Positions 25,163 to 33,913 are shown, numbered from the stretch's first letter. The stretch: DNA of 41,618 nt from Halegenticoccus soli (GCF_002844195.1 NZ_PEND01000014.1:1-41618); one strand, 5' to 3'. Notes: generated from the sequence alone by a model not told the origin. Numbers and translations are program-made.

Positions 25163-25571
25163 CTAGTTGGTATGACTCTGTGAATATACCTGTCGGTTTA
25201 ACCGCTGAGCTCGGGTCGCGTCGATCGCCACGGCGGCGGCGACGGTCACGATCCCGCCGACCGAGATCCCCTGCAGCAGGTCGCCGAGCACGACCGACCG
25301 GGATTCCGACGCTGCCGCGCCGTGGACGAACAGCGCGACGAGGAACAGGATCGCGTCGAGGGTCGAGGCGGCGCTGACGGCGAACAGCAGCGCGAAGATC
25401 CCCCGGACTCGGGCGGCCGTTCGCGTCGCTCGAGGTATCGACCGAAACCGGGGTGAGACGATCGACGAGCGCGGCGACAGTTCGATCTGCCGGCCGCTTC
25501 CGACGAGTCACGCCAGGATCGGGAGGAAGATCAGAAGCGTGACGTTGACCCGGATCGGGATCCCTCACGCG
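25163..25571 (-). pseudogene. Relic of a site-2 protease (M50) family membrane protein
   Basis: Read on the minus strand, one frame gives GIPIRVNVTLLIFLPILA, TGA, LVGSGRQIEL, and then GIFALLFAVSAASTLDAILF, LVALFVHGAAASESRSVV and LGDLLQGISVGG to a TAG at 25163-25165. The first block is like the N-terminal GIPIRVNVTxxxFLPxLAWLxGSG of haloarchaeal M50 proteases, and the second like their last membrane segment (FVYGAAxxESR) before the CBS region. The central part with HExxH is absent, and there are at least two in-frame TGA codons. It is therefore an internally deleted pseudogene. The assignment rests on motif recall. Confidence 0.55.
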
Positions 25572-25982
25572 CGGGCGATCTCATAGCTTCTCGCTGGGGT
25601 TCCCACTCGGAGGTAGCTCTCGTTAAGGTGGAGTCGCTGTCACGACTTCGGAGACATTCGAACGAGAACGACGGGTAGCTGACGGTGTTCGGATCTTCTA
25701 GCGGAAATGGTTGGATCGGGCGCGCGAGCACCGCGTCCGGCGTGAAAACGGATGGCCGGGACGCATCGCCCGGAAGGATTGCTTCGGTTAGATCACCCGA
25801 ACCACAGACCTCGTACTGAGCATTCGGATCGCTCGTGCTACGGGAGAGAATCGTGCTCCGGGATGGAATCCGCTCAGCCGGACGGCTCGAGGTTTCCAGT
25901 CGCGGTAGCTGGCTGGTGCAAATCGTTCGGAACCGGCGGGTTACAGAAAGTTGAGGAGAAAGCCCACGACTTTACTCGTGGG

Positions 25983-26806
25983 ATGAATCTCGTGTACGAC
26001 GAACTCGCAGACACGTTCAGGGCTTTCCAACCAGTCACTATCGACAATTCTCGACTGGATTCACCACTGGCTTCCGAAGAAGCCGCTCTGGACGTTGGCG
26101 CGACAACCTCGTCGCCTGCACGACAACGACCGGCCTACAACTCCTGTACGAGGGGCGCGACTTGTTCGATAAGTTCCGTGAAACCACGGAACGAATCGCG
26201 TACTACCAGTCGCTTCTCGAAAACCAGCGCAAGTCCAGCAAGCGCATCGACCACCTGTACCGGAAGCGCACGAATCGGCGGAATCACGCTCGAGACAACC
26301 TCGTCCGCGACCTCGTGGAACACATATACGAGGAGGGCGTTTCAACGCTGTACGTCGAGGACATCAAGGGCGTTCTCTCGACGCACTGGTCGCCGTGTGT
26401 GAACGAGAAAACACACAACTTTTGGGCGTACCGCCGATTCATCAACCGCCTCGAAGACGTGTGTGAGGAATACGGCATCACAGTCGAGGAAGAATCCGAG
26501 GCGTGGACGAGTCAGGAGTGCCCCGAGTGCGGCGAACGCGAAGCAACCGTTCGCTATGAGGACTCGTTGACGTGTCCGTGTGGTTTCGAGAGGCACGCTG
26601 ACCTCGTGGCAAGTGAATCGTTCCTGAGACGGCAGAACAACGCGGTTGGGTCGATGGCACGGCCCGTGTACCTCAAGTGGAACAATCACAGTCGGCGGGA
26701 AGACCAGAGCCCGCCCTCCATCGTGGAGACAACGGCCAACGAGGAATACACAGACCAGAGTACCACGTCGAGCGGGAATGTCGCTCTCGGGGACTCTGAC
26801 GACTGA
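25983..26806 (+). pseudogene. TnpB RNA-guided nuclease, N-truncated and frameshifted
   Basis: Two frames together give the C-terminal two thirds of TnpB. The first reads [19 protein letters not shown] and [10 protein letters not shown], with the RuvC-I Asp. One base is missing at about 26102-26107, after which the other frame continues [20 protein letters not shown] and on through YVEDIKGV (RuvC-II Glu), a zinc finger CPEC...CPCG and HADLVAS (RuvC-III Asp) to TGA at 26806. The first 150 or so residues are lost. The catalytic residues survive in sequence, but no full-length product can be made. An internal start at 26162 would give a 214-residue fragment. Confidence 0.85.
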
Positions 26807-26855
26807 GACACCCACGAGAGGAATCCCACGACTGAAGTCGTAGGTGGATGTCAAG
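26690..26855 (+). ncRNA. Possible omega-RNA remnant of the TnpB element
   Basis: In IS605-type elements the guide scaffold RNA overlaps the 3' end of tnpB and runs to the right end. Here that would be the end of the tnpB frame plus the hairpin at 26824-26843, with the conserved GGTGGATGTCAA as the scaffold end and the guide starting near 26855. This is by analogy only; transcription is not shown, and the protein partner is broken. Confidence 0.25.
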
Positions 26856-27029
26856 CGTGTTCCGGACAGTTCGAAAACCGGGGAAAGTTCAACCGACGGT
26901 ACCACCCTCGTCCACTCGGCACTGAGCCGACCGCGACGAACTACCTCGTGCTGTGAGCGTCGCGGACGGGTGCGGTCGACGTTCGGCGTTCGCGTCAACA
27001 TTCATAGCGGATTACCCCGTAAAGGCGTC

Positions 27030-27449
27030 ATGGCTCGAAGACGCGTACTCGTCGCCGTCGACGAACACGAGGACAGAGCGCGGGCGCAGGCGCGAACGGT
27101 CGCGACCCTGTTCGATCCGGACGCGGCCGAGGTCGTCGTGCACCACGACTTCACCGACAACCCGGAGGGAGCGTACATCGATCAGATCGGCTCGGTCCGC
27201 CGAGCGAGGGAGGCGTTCGAAGCCGACGGGTTCGACGTCACGCTCCATGAGACCAGCGGGGATCCGGCGACGGCCATCGTCGACGCCGCGGCGGAGGTCG
27301 ACGCCGACACCATCTGCATCTACGGCCGCCGTCGAAGTCCCGCGGGGAAGGCGCTGTTCGGCAGCGTCGCACAGAGCGTGATCCTCACGGCTGACCGTCC
27401 CGTGATCGTCGCCCCCGAGCGAGCGGACGAGAAGGGAGACGCGGCCTGA
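27030..27449 (+). CDS. Universal stress protein (UspA family)
   Basis: A 139-residue single-domain protein: RRRVLVAVDEHEDRARAQAR as first strand and helix, then VVVHHDFTDNP, a helix with EAFEADGFDVTLHETSGDPATAIVDAA, DTICIYGRRRSPAGKALFGSVAQ and the end strand RPVIVAPE. GRRRSPAGKALFGS fits the Gly-rich ATP-binding loop of the ATP-binding Usp class. Start at the ATG at 27030, which removes a non-coding extension. Monocistronic, followed by a stem-loop. Its function in stress response is known only at family level. Confidence 0.88.
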   Translation: MARRRVLVAVDEHEDRARAQARTVATLFDPDAAEVVVHHDFTDNPEGAYIDQIGSVRRAREAFEADGFDVTLHETSGDPATAIVDAAAEVDADTICIYGRRRSPAGKALFGSVAQSVILTADRPVIVAPERADEKGDAA

Positions 27450-27455
27450 GTCGAA

Positions 27456-27490
27456 GTCCCGGAGCCCGCGGGCTCTCCCGCGTCCGGGAC
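27456..27490. terminator. Stem-loop between the convergent usp and sph genes
   Basis: GTCCCGG (27456-27462) pairs with CCGGGAC (27484-27490) around an inner 14-base palindrome GAGCCCGCGGGCTC (27462-27475). It lies just after the UspA stop in a convergent intergenic region. A further 240 bases to 27727 show no gene. Confidence 0.4.
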
Positions 27491-27727
27491 GCCGGGTATC
27501 CCGGACCCCTCATGCCGAATGAAATGCGAGCGGTTCGGCGGGGAAGGCCCGCCGATCTCTTTCCGGGTCGGCGTTCGAGCGGTTGTCGGCGACGCTTCCC
27601 GAATCGGCGATCTGAGACGATCGATCGAAGCGGTGAGCCGAAGCGGCTAGAGCCGCCTGACGCTCGGGTGCCGGTCAAAAATCGGAGGAGGAACGGAAGG
27701 GAAACGGAACCGAAGGAGCGGCCGGCG

Positions 27728-29692
27728 TCAGATCTCGGTGACTCGCTCGTGCTCCTGGGAGATAGCGCTCGCGTCCTCCGGGAGGAGAGCGACCACGAGG
27801 TAGTCGGCGTAGTCGTCGATGTACTCGAGGAGCGCCGCGATGCGGTCGGAGTCGATCGCTTCGAGCGAGTCGAGCAGGATGAACGGCACCGTCTCGTACA
27901 CGTCGTGCGCGAGGTACCCCGCGAGAGCGAACACGAGGCCGGTGACCTCGCGCTCCGACTCGCTCAGGTGGTCGACGGTGTCCTCGTAGACGGTGCCGGA
28001 CGCCGTCTTGCGAACGACGTGCAGGTCGAAGAACGCCCGCGTGACCTTCCGGCGACCCTCCCGGACCTCCCGTTCGGTCCGCTCGATCCAGATGCGCTCC
28101 AGGTTCGCGTACCCAAGGATGTCGAGCACCGCCTCCATGTGGTCGTTGAACTCCGAGACGGCCTGGGTTTCGATCTGCTCGATCCGCGTCCGGAGGTCCT
28201 CGATCTCGGCTTTGACCTCCTCGCGGCGGTCGGCGAGCCGGTCGCGCTCGTCCAGCCGCGACTCAATCTCGTCGATCTCGTCGTCGACGCGTTCGAGTTC
28301 GCTCTCGAGTTTCCCCAGTTCGAATTCGAGCTGGTTCGCCTCCTTGTGGAGGTCGAGAAGCTCGCTGTACTCCTCGGCTTCGAGTTCGTCGACTGCCTCC
28401 TCGAGCTCTTCGATCTCCGTCGTCAGCGACTCGCGGCGGTCCTTCAGCCGGTCGAGCGACCGCTCGCGGTCCTCGATCTCGTCCTCGGTTCGGCGGAGTC
28501 GCTTTTGAATCTGCTCGCGACGGCGCTGGTCTTCCTGGAGGGAGGACCGCTCGCGCTTCAGTTCGTCGATCCGCTCGCGGAGGCCGTTCCGGTCCTCGAC
28601 CTTCGAACGGCGGAGGTCGCGCAGTCGGTCGACCGTCCGCTCTATCTGCGCCGTCTCGACTTCGGAGCCGCAGGTCCAGCACACCACCGTCTTCGAGTCG
28701 TCGAGGAGCTGATCGGTGACGGAACCGGAACCGGAGCTTTCGGTTCCGCCGTCCTCGCGGAGCGCCTCGAGCACCTCCGTGCTCGTCCCGTCGAGCATGT
28801 CCTCGTTGAACTGGATGATGGTCTGCAGTTCGGTGATGCTCGAATCGAGGCGCTGGATCCGATCGCGGAGCCGGTCGAGCTTCGATTCGATCTCGTTGAT
28901 CTCGCCGACCGGCGCGTCGGCCATCTCCTCGCGCTCCGCTTCGAGTTCGTCCCGCTCCTCTCTGAGCGTCGACAGGCTGTCCTGTTCGGACTCCATCCGG
29001 AACCGAACGTTGTCGAGGTCGGAGCGCTTCTCGCGGAGCTGTTCGAGCTTCTCGTCGAGTTCGGCCTTCTCCTCGCGGGAGTCTTCGAGGTCGGCGTCGG
29101 CGGACTCGATCTCCGCTTCCGTCTCGGAGAGCGCCTCGCGCTTCTCCTCGATGTCCGTCGAGAGCTCCGTCCGCCGCCGTTCGAGCTCCGGGAGCCGACC
29201 TTCGAGCGATTCGAGCTCCTCAAGTTCCGACGAGAGGCGGCGCTTTTCGGACTCCAGTTGCTCGATTTCGCTCTGGATCGCCTCGGTGTCGATCGGCTCC
29301 ATGATGATCTCGCGGAGGTCGTCGCCCCGCGCGACGGCCCGACGGGCCTCGTTCGATTCGAGGAGGAACGCGAACAGGTCCGCGAGGGTCGAGTCCTCGA
29401 GGTACGGTTCGCCCTCGGTGAGGACCGCGTCGCCCTGCCGGGTCAGCGCTCGAGAGTAGGTCCGGTCGCCGATCGTCAGTTCTACCTCCCCTTCGTCGGC
29501 GTCGCCCTTGAGCGAGACGCGGTCGCTCCCGAGCGCGGCCATGAGCGCCTGGAGGAAGGACGTCCGGTTCGTGGCGTTTCGACCGGCGAGGACGGTGATA
29601 CCCGGCTCGAAGCTCACGCTCGTCCGCTCGATTCCGCCGATGTTTCGAACGTTCACTTCGACCCGCTCAGTCGAAGATTGTGCTTGACTCAT
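27728..29692 (-). CDS. Archaea-specific SMC-related protein (Sph type)
   Basis: A 654-residue coiled-coil ATPase-like protein. The N-lobe (1-130) begins VEVNVRNIGGIERTSVSFEPG and has the P-loop region GITVLAGRNATNRTSFLQAL (31-50), where the usual GxGKS/T is replaced by NATNRTS. Long coiled coils run from about 135 to 300 and 350 to 530. Between them is a CWTC motif (338-341), a single CxxC hook-like site as in Rad50. The C-lobe (540-654) has VTGLVFALAGYLAHDV and VPFILLDSLEAIDSDRIAAL (Walker B-like). It is downstream of rdfA with a 99-base gap, the arrangement of Haloferax sph3 and rdfA, which affect cell shape. The ATG at 29692 gives the standard N-terminus. Confidence 0.9.
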   Translation of the reverse strand: MSQAQSSTERVEVNVRNIGGIERTSVSFEPGITVLAGRNATNRTSFLQALMAALGSDRVSLKGDADEGEVELTIGDRTYSRALTRQGDAVLTEGEPYLEDSTLADLFAFLLESNEARRAVARGDDLREIIMEPIDTEAIQSEIEQLESEKRRLSSELEELESLEGRLPELERRRTELSTDIEEKREALSETEAEIESADADLEDSREEKAELDEKLEQLREKRSDLDNVRFRMESEQDSLSTLREERDELEAEREEMADAPVGEINEIESKLDRLRDRIQRLDSSITELQTIIQFNEDMLDGTSTEVLEALREDGGTESSGSGSVTDQLLDDSKTVVCWTCGSEVETAQIERTVDRLRDLRRSKVEDRNGLRERIDELKRERSSLQEDQRRREQIQKRLRRTEDEIEDRERSLDRLKDRRESLTTEIEELEEAVDELEAEEYSELLDLHKEANQLEFELGKLESELERVDDEIDEIESRLDERDRLADRREEVKAEIEDLRTRIEQIETQAVSEFNDHMEAVLDILGYANLERIWIERTEREVREGRRKVTRAFFDLHVVRKTASGTVYEDTVDHLSESEREVTGLVFALAGYLAHDVYETVPFILLDSLEAIDSDRIAALLEYIDDYADYLVVALLPEDASAISQEHERVTEI

Positions 29693-29791
29693 GAACTTAG
29701 CTCCGGGCTCCGGAGATATAATACTTGACGTATTGGATCGACGACCTGACACGGCTATAGCCGTCACATCGGAATCGAGGGTTGCGGGCGC

Positions 29792-30445
29792 TCATCGGTC
29801 GTCGGCTCGGCAGTCGCAGCCGCCGCTCTCCAGGAGTTCCGACACCGAGTACTGCGAGCCGCAGTCCTCACAGAGGACGCGGATGTCGACGAACACGCTG
29901 AACTCGCCGAGTACCAGGTCCTCCGCCTTTCTGAGCTGATTCAGCGTCGATTCGGTCACCGCGACGAGGCGGCTGCGGAGCCGTCGGATCGTCTCGCGCC
30001 CCTTCTCGACCCGAGCGTCGCTGTCCGGTTCGTCCGTCCGCTTGCTCGCGCCGCGGTACTTCGTGAGGTACGTGTACACCGCCTGGTGCGAGACGAAGTT
30101 TCGCCGCAATCGCTCGATATCGACCCCGTTTCGCTTCAGCGTGTTCTCGGCCTCCGTTCTGATCCCCCCGCTTATGTCGTCGTCGGTGAGAAGCCGATAC
30201 ATGTTTTCGACTTCCCCGTCGAGGGTTTCCATCCCGCGCTCGTCCATCTCTGCCTCCAGGATCTGCTGGTTGAAGTAGTCGGCGAGATCCCGGAGGCTCC
30301 GCTCCTCTCCGCCCTCGCCGGTCCAGAGCCGTTCGATCCTGGCGCCCATTCCGTCGAGATCGTACCGGTCGATCAGCCGTCCGACCTTGCTGTTCGTCGG
30401 GTCGGGAAGCGAATCGGAGGCGCTCTCCTCGCTGGACTCGTTCAT
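29792..30445 (-). CDS. rdfA: Rod-determining factor RdfA
   Basis: A 217-residue acidic protein. After a disordered acidic start, SKVGRLIDRYDLDGMGARIERLWTGEGGEERSLRDLADYFNQQILEAEM is the conserved helical core; then LLTDDDISGGIRTEAENTLKRNGVDIERL resembles a small helical DNA- or protein-binding part, and the end (VLCEDCGSQYSVSELLESGGCDC) is a zinc-ribbon-like site. RdfA is required for rod-shaped cells in Haloferax volcanii, where the next gene is the SMC-like sph3. The same order is seen here. The ATG at 30445 is preferred over the longer frame because the shorter protein starts with the usual acidic segment. The mechanism is unknown. Confidence 0.85.
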   Translation of the reverse strand: MNESSEESASDSLPDPTNSKVGRLIDRYDLDGMGARIERLWTGEGGEERSLRDLADYFNQQILEAEMDERGMETLDGEVENMYRLLTDDDISGGIRTEAENTLKRNGVDIERLRRNFVSHQAVYTYLTKYRGASKRTDEPDSDARVEKGRETIRRLRSRLVAVTESTLNQLRKAEDLVLGEFSVFVDIRVLCEDCGSQYSVSELLESGGCDCRADDR

Positions 30446-30710
30446 CGCCCCCGAATTGAGCACGAACACTATTAAACCCCCCACGTTCGAGTCCGCCGTC
30501 TCCACCACCCCAAACGAACGATCTCGACCGCCGAATGGCCGAGCCTCCCGTTCCTAGGTGATTGACCGCTCCATCCTCCAGATGGCGGAACCCCTCGTTC
30601 TCCGAGCGAGCGGTCGTTCCGCTCGAATCGATCATCTCGGCGAAGGGTCGAGGGACCGCGATCGAACAATAAAACATAGACTTATTACGTCGTGTTGTAG
30701 TAATTCGTTC

Positions 30711-31136
30711 ATGAGCAAACTGGCCGATGTCGACGACCACGACCTCCGCGACGCGTTGAGCGCCGTGTCCGAGGCGAAACCCGCGAAGCGGCTCATGATC
30801 GCTCTCGCGTACAAGGACGGCGTCCCCGTATCGACGCTGAGCGAGCGCTACGGGATCCCACGGTCGACGCTGTACTACTGGCTCGACCGGTTCGAGGCGG
30901 AGCCGATAGAGAAGGCGATCGAGGACGAGAAGCGACCGGGTCGACCGCGCAAGCTCTCGTCGGAGGAGCAGCGCGCGATACGGGCAGATCTCGAAGGAAC
31001 GCCGGACGAAGTGGGATATGAGGCGGACGAGTGGACGCCGCTGCTGCTGCGGGACCACATCGAGCGGGAGACGGGCGTGTCGTACTCGGTCGGCCACACG
31101 CGCCGGTTGCTGCGAGAGCTGACCGAACGATCGTGA
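30711..31136 (+). CDS. Helix-turn-helix protein with IS630-transposase-like DNA-binding domains
   Basis: A 141-residue protein with two HTH units. The first is RLMIALAYKDGVPVSTLSERYGIPRSTLYYWLDRFE (residues 27-62). A linker with RPGRPRKLSSEEQ follows, and the second domain is WTPLLLRDHIERETGVSYSVGHTRRLLREL (107-136). This is the N-terminal DNA-binding part of IS630/Tc1-type transposases, but it stops before any DDE domain. Such stand-alone proteins are frequent in haloarchaea and may be domesticated regulators. A TATA-like TTATTA at 30682-30687 lies 24-29 bases before the ATG, so transcription is expected. It is divergent from rdfA. Confidence 0.8.
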   Translation: MSKLADVDDHDLRDALSAVSEAKPAKRLMIALAYKDGVPVSTLSERYGIPRSTLYYWLDRFEAEPIEKAIEDEKRPGRPRKLSSEEQRAIRADLEGTPDEVGYEADEWTPLLLRDHIERETGVSYSVGHTRRLLRELTERS

Positions 31137-31795
31137 GCTGGCCGTGGCCTGCGCCTACGCTCGCGATCCGTATCTCGTGGTGGTCCCGGTGTGATCTATC
31201 CGTCGTGATCTGTGTCCATCGTAACCCGTCTCTGGCGTCGTTCAGCGCGCGGAAGGGTGGTTCCGGGGCGGGATCGGCGCCGAACGACGTCCGAATGCAA
31301 TTTGAATTGTGAAACGCGTTCGGTCGATCGACTCGCAGATTTTGTCGGGACCGATTACGAATCGCAGTGACCGCGCGGCCGAGGCGCGAAAAAGCCCTAA
31401 ATGAGGTGCGGACGAGGAGCGAATGAGGTGCGGACGAGGGGCAAACGAGGAGTAACGGAGAGCGAAAGAGCGTCGGATTCGGCCGAGCGGCACGCGTTCC
31501 GGTGGAGGTTCGGAGGGTGCAACGGACTGGCCACACCTCTCGAAATTCGGATCGGAATTAAGAATCGTGACAGTGCTAACCTCGTAACGAAAAAAGAAGT
31601 CAGACACCTGGTGGTTTCGGAAGAATGTTATTGGGAGATCGCCGTGAGGGACCGGATCGCGTCATCTGACGCTCTCATCGATTTCGGATGCTCCTGACGG
31701 TTTTCGGCGATTTCGAGGAATCTCGATGGAGTGGAATTACCCAGTCCCAACACTTTTTGCGGACATATATACAACAGCGACGCGACCCTCAGCGT
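31137..31795. other. Intergenic region with tandem repeats and a promoter
   Basis: No gene is supported. It contains 22-bp tandem repeats at 31400-31450. ATATATA at 31765-31771 lies 25-31 bases before the ATG at 31796 and is a good TATA box for the phosphatase gene. Nothing else is recognised. Confidence 0.45.
31400..31450 (+). repeat. Tandem 22-bp repeats
   Basis: Two full copies starting AATGAGGTGCGGACGAGG (31400-31421 and 31422-31443) and the beginning of a third (AACGAGG). The copies differ at two or three end positions. Non-coding. Confidence 0.65.
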
Positions 31796-32584
31796 ATGCC
31801 GACCAGAGAGGCGGTCGTGATGGAGGCCGCGCGGGCGGGGGCCGACTACGCGATGCAACGGTTTCGGACGAATCTGACAGTCGAGCGCAAGACAGGCAAG
31901 ACGGACCTCGTCACCGAGGCGGACCGAACGACCCAGCGGCGCGTCGTGTCGACGATCGAGGAACACTTCCCGGCCGACGCGATCGTCGGCGAGGAGGAAG
32001 ACGAGCGGAAGACCGTCCCGGACGAGGGATACGCGTGGATCGTCGATCCCATAGACGGGACGCAGAACTTCGTTCGAGGTCTCCACGGATGGGTGACGAG
32101 CGTGGCGGTCGTTCGCGACGGAAAGCCGATCAGCGCGGTCAACGTCGCGCCGGCGCTCGGCGAGACGTACCGGGCGACGTCGACCGGCGTGACGCGCGAG
32201 GAACGGCCGATCTCGGTGAGCGGCCGAACCGATCCCGAAACGTTCCTCGTTGCGCCCACCCTCCGGTGGGCGAGGGACGACAGCGCCGCCGTCGGGTCGC
32301 TGACCCGGGCGATCGTCGATCGCTTCGGCGAGTTGCGGCGGCTCGGCTCCGCGCAGCTGACGCTCTCGCTGGTCGCGAGCGGAGCTCTCGACGCGGCCGT
32401 CGCGTTCGACCCGCGGCCGAATCCGTGGGATACGGTCGCCGGCGCGTATCTCGTGGCGCGAGCCGGCGGAACCGTGACCGACCTTCGCGGCGACGAGTGG
32501 AGGCCGGGCGGTCCGGGGATCGTCGCGTCGAACGGCGAGGCGCACGAAGCGGTGCTCTCGGCGGTGAAAGCAGCGACGGAGTGA
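31796..32584 (+). CDS. Inositol monophosphatase family phosphatase
   Basis: A 262-residue cytoplasmic enzyme. DLVTEADRTTQ (38-48), GEEEDE (65-70) and WIVDPIDGTQNFVRGL (81-96) give the Mg-binding Glu and Asp residues, and NPWDTVAGAYLVARAGG near the end gives the last metal Asp and substrate loop. Family members dephosphorylate inositol phosphate, fructose-1,6-bisphosphate or NADP; archaeal ones often act on several. Which one applies here is not clear. ATG at 31796 is chosen because a TATA box lies 25-31 bases ahead and the family start (AVVMEAARAGADYAMQRF) follows. Confidence 0.88.
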   Translation: MPTREAVVMEAARAGADYAMQRFRTNLTVERKTGKTDLVTEADRTTQRRVVSTIEEHFPADAIVGEEEDERKTVPDEGYAWIVDPIDGTQNFVRGLHGWVTSVAVVRDGKPISAVNVAPALGETYRATSTGVTREERPISVSGRTDPETFLVAPTLRWARDDSAAVGSLTRAIVDRFGELRRLGSAQLTLSLVASGALDAAVAFDPRPNPWDTVAGAYLVARAGGTVTDLRGDEWRPGGPGIVASNGEAHEAVLSAVKAATE

Positions 32585-33318
32585 GAGCGGTTCCGAAGCG
32601 AACGTGGCGATAGTTCGATACATTCGACGAACGAAGAGGGTTCTTCACATTTCTTTTCGTACAGCGCGCGATCCGGTATCGGCGACGCATCGAACGAAGG
32701 AGCAATCGAAGTGCGCCGAAGGAGAATTGACTTACGTCAATTACGCAAGTCAGATCGAATACGAATCAGAATGGAGTAGTACTACTCGTTCGTAAATGAA
32801 TCTGCAGCGGCAACCGAGGTGAGCGGGGCCCCGAGGCATCCGTTCCCCTTAATCGGTACCGATCCGCATCTTGCCGACCACGGGAGCGCAATGCGCTGAT
32901 CGGTGCCATTGGCATATCGTTCGCGTGTCGATAGCGACAACGCGTCAATCCTTCGTCGTTCGCCGCGGTCGTCCTCCCGCCGTCCGCCGCTCGTTGAGAT
33001 CAGTACGGTCAAATCACTGACCGCAGAATAGGCCGCCGGGAACTCGATGAGAGCTACAGAGAGATATGCTAGTGGACCGCGTCGGAGCACCGTCGAAGAA
33101 CGACAGAGAACGACGACTCTTGTCTTCGGAATCGGTTCCGGGTTCGTCAGTTCCGCGCGGCGAGGAGCAGGGTGACGAGGAACTCGCGTCCGACGCGGTC
33201 GACACTCCCACACCGGTTTTCGAACGTTCAATTCCGTTTCCGTGCGCCGATTTGTTGCCGATCTAGACTCTCAACCAGGTCCGCGAGGACATTTGAAAAC
33301 CGATGTGTCCGATCGCCG
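32585..33318. other. Intergenic region upstream of the origin
   Basis: No gene is recognised. At 33066-33266 an ATG opens 66 codons of acidic, GC3-rich sequence (MLVDRVGAPSKNDRERR ... LLPI); just before it another frame reads GRRELDESYREI. This looks like a decayed gene with a frameshift, but no family is evident. GACTTACG-x7-CGCAAGTC at about 32728-32750 is an imperfect inverted repeat. The region may be part of the wider origin. Confidence 0.25.
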
Positions 33319-33340
33319 TTTCAGTCGGTACGGGGGGTCC
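33319..33340 (+). repeat. Origin recognition box 1
   Basis: TTTCAGTCGGTACGGGGGGT, plus orientation, followed by CC. It differs from boxes 3-6 by G instead of C at the sixth position of the core. Confidence 0.8.
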
Positions 33341-33388
33341 CGCGGAATCGAATGGGAGCGGGGGATCGAACGAAGCCGGACGCCCGAC

Positions 33389-33411
33389 CACACCCCCCGA
33401 ACCGACTGAAT
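33389..33411 (-). repeat. Origin recognition box 2
   Basis: On the minus strand it reads ATTCAGTCGGTTCGGGGGGT, facing box 1 with 48 bases between. It shares the CAGTC variant with box 1, so these two form a sub-class. Confidence 0.75.
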
Positions 33412-33492
33412 TGGGCGACTTCTCGCCTCGAATTCGCCGCGTCGAGGATCTTTCCCCGATGCGTCGCGTAGGGTGTAGCAGTGCACTCAGTA

Positions 33493-33524
33493 TTTGACAT
33501 CCACCCGCGCCTGAAGATGCGGGC
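33493..33524 (-). mobile_element. Solo IS200/IS605 right end inside the origin
   Basis: On the minus strand this reads a CCCGC-x10-GCGGG hairpin followed by GGTGGATGTCAAA. GGTGGATGTCAA is identical to the right end of the TnpB relic at 26843-26854. No tnpA or tnpB is attached. It lies between boxes 2 and 3. Confidence 0.55.
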
Positions 33525-33548
33525 ATGCGCTCGATTCTCTGTCACCCC

Positions 33549-33570
33549 CACCCCTCGTACCGAGTGAAAT
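33549..33570 (-). repeat. Origin recognition box 3
   Basis: On the minus strand TTTCACTCGGTACGAGGGGT, followed by GGGGGTGAC. It is an exact match to box 4 over the 20-base core, in inverted orientation across the AT-rich core. Confidence 0.85.
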
Positions 33571-33599
33571 CAAACGAGCCCCCGGGACGTTTTCAGTGG

Positions 33600-33740
33600 C
33601 GTTCGAGATAGTATATAAATGAACGTCATCAGCTTGGGGCGAATCAGTTATAAATTCGGAAAACCGGCCGACTGGTACCGAATATCGGATTCACAAGATC
33701 TGACAATAATAACCTTATCATAAAGATTTATATTATATGA
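33600..33740. other. AT-rich duplex unwinding element
   Basis: The AT-richest part of the origin: AGTATATAAATGAAC near 33609, TTATAAATTCGG near 33648, and ACAATAATAACCTTATCATAAAG to TTATATTATATGACG up to 33740. It lies between the inverted boxes 3 and 4, where the first strand opening is expected. Confidence 0.7.
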
Positions 33741-33821
33741 CGAGGATCCCGTGACTGCAGGAGAGGAAAAGCGGGAAGAAGAAGAAGAAGACGACAGTGT
33801 GAGTGAAGACGAGGGCGACGA

Positions 33822-33844
33822 GTTTCACTCGGTACGAGGGGTGT
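33822..33844 (+). repeat. Origin recognition box 4
   Basis: TTTCACTCGGTACGAGGGGT on the plus strand, then GT. It faces away from box 3 on the other side of the AT-rich core. Confidence 0.85.
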
Positions 33845-33888
33845 CTGACGTCCGTCCGACGGAGACGCGAGGGGAACGGTCGAACGTG

Positions 33889-33913
33889 ATTCACTCGGTA
33901 CGGGGGGTGGGGG
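33889..33913 (+). repeat. Origin recognition box 5
   Basis: ATTCACTCGGTACGGGGGGT on the plus strand, followed by GGGGGTGAGGG, the same G-rich extension seen after box 3. Confidence 0.85.

Larger units (their letters stand above)
25957..26855 (+). mobile_element. Degenerate IS1341-type (TnpB-only) element
   Basis: It runs from the hairpin leader GAGGAGAAAGCCCACGAC (stem 25963-25969 with 25976-25982) to the right hairpin 26824-26843 (CCCACGACT, GA, AGTCGTAGG) and the conserved end GGTGGATGTCAA at 26843-26854. Between them is a broken tnpB. The left hairpin resembles the right one, and it takes the place of the tnpB N-terminus, so the element has lost its 5' part through a rearrangement between similar ends. 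Confidence 0.7.

Noticed and set aside
27512-29728. 738-codon plus-strand frame opposite the Sph gene
   Set aside because: It mirrors the repetitive coiled-coil codons of the minus strand; the minus-strand reading has clear SMC-family motifs.
31400-31450. Tandem repeats considered as a CRISPR array
   Set aside because: The units are directly adjacent without unique spacers and number fewer than three; no cas gene is near.
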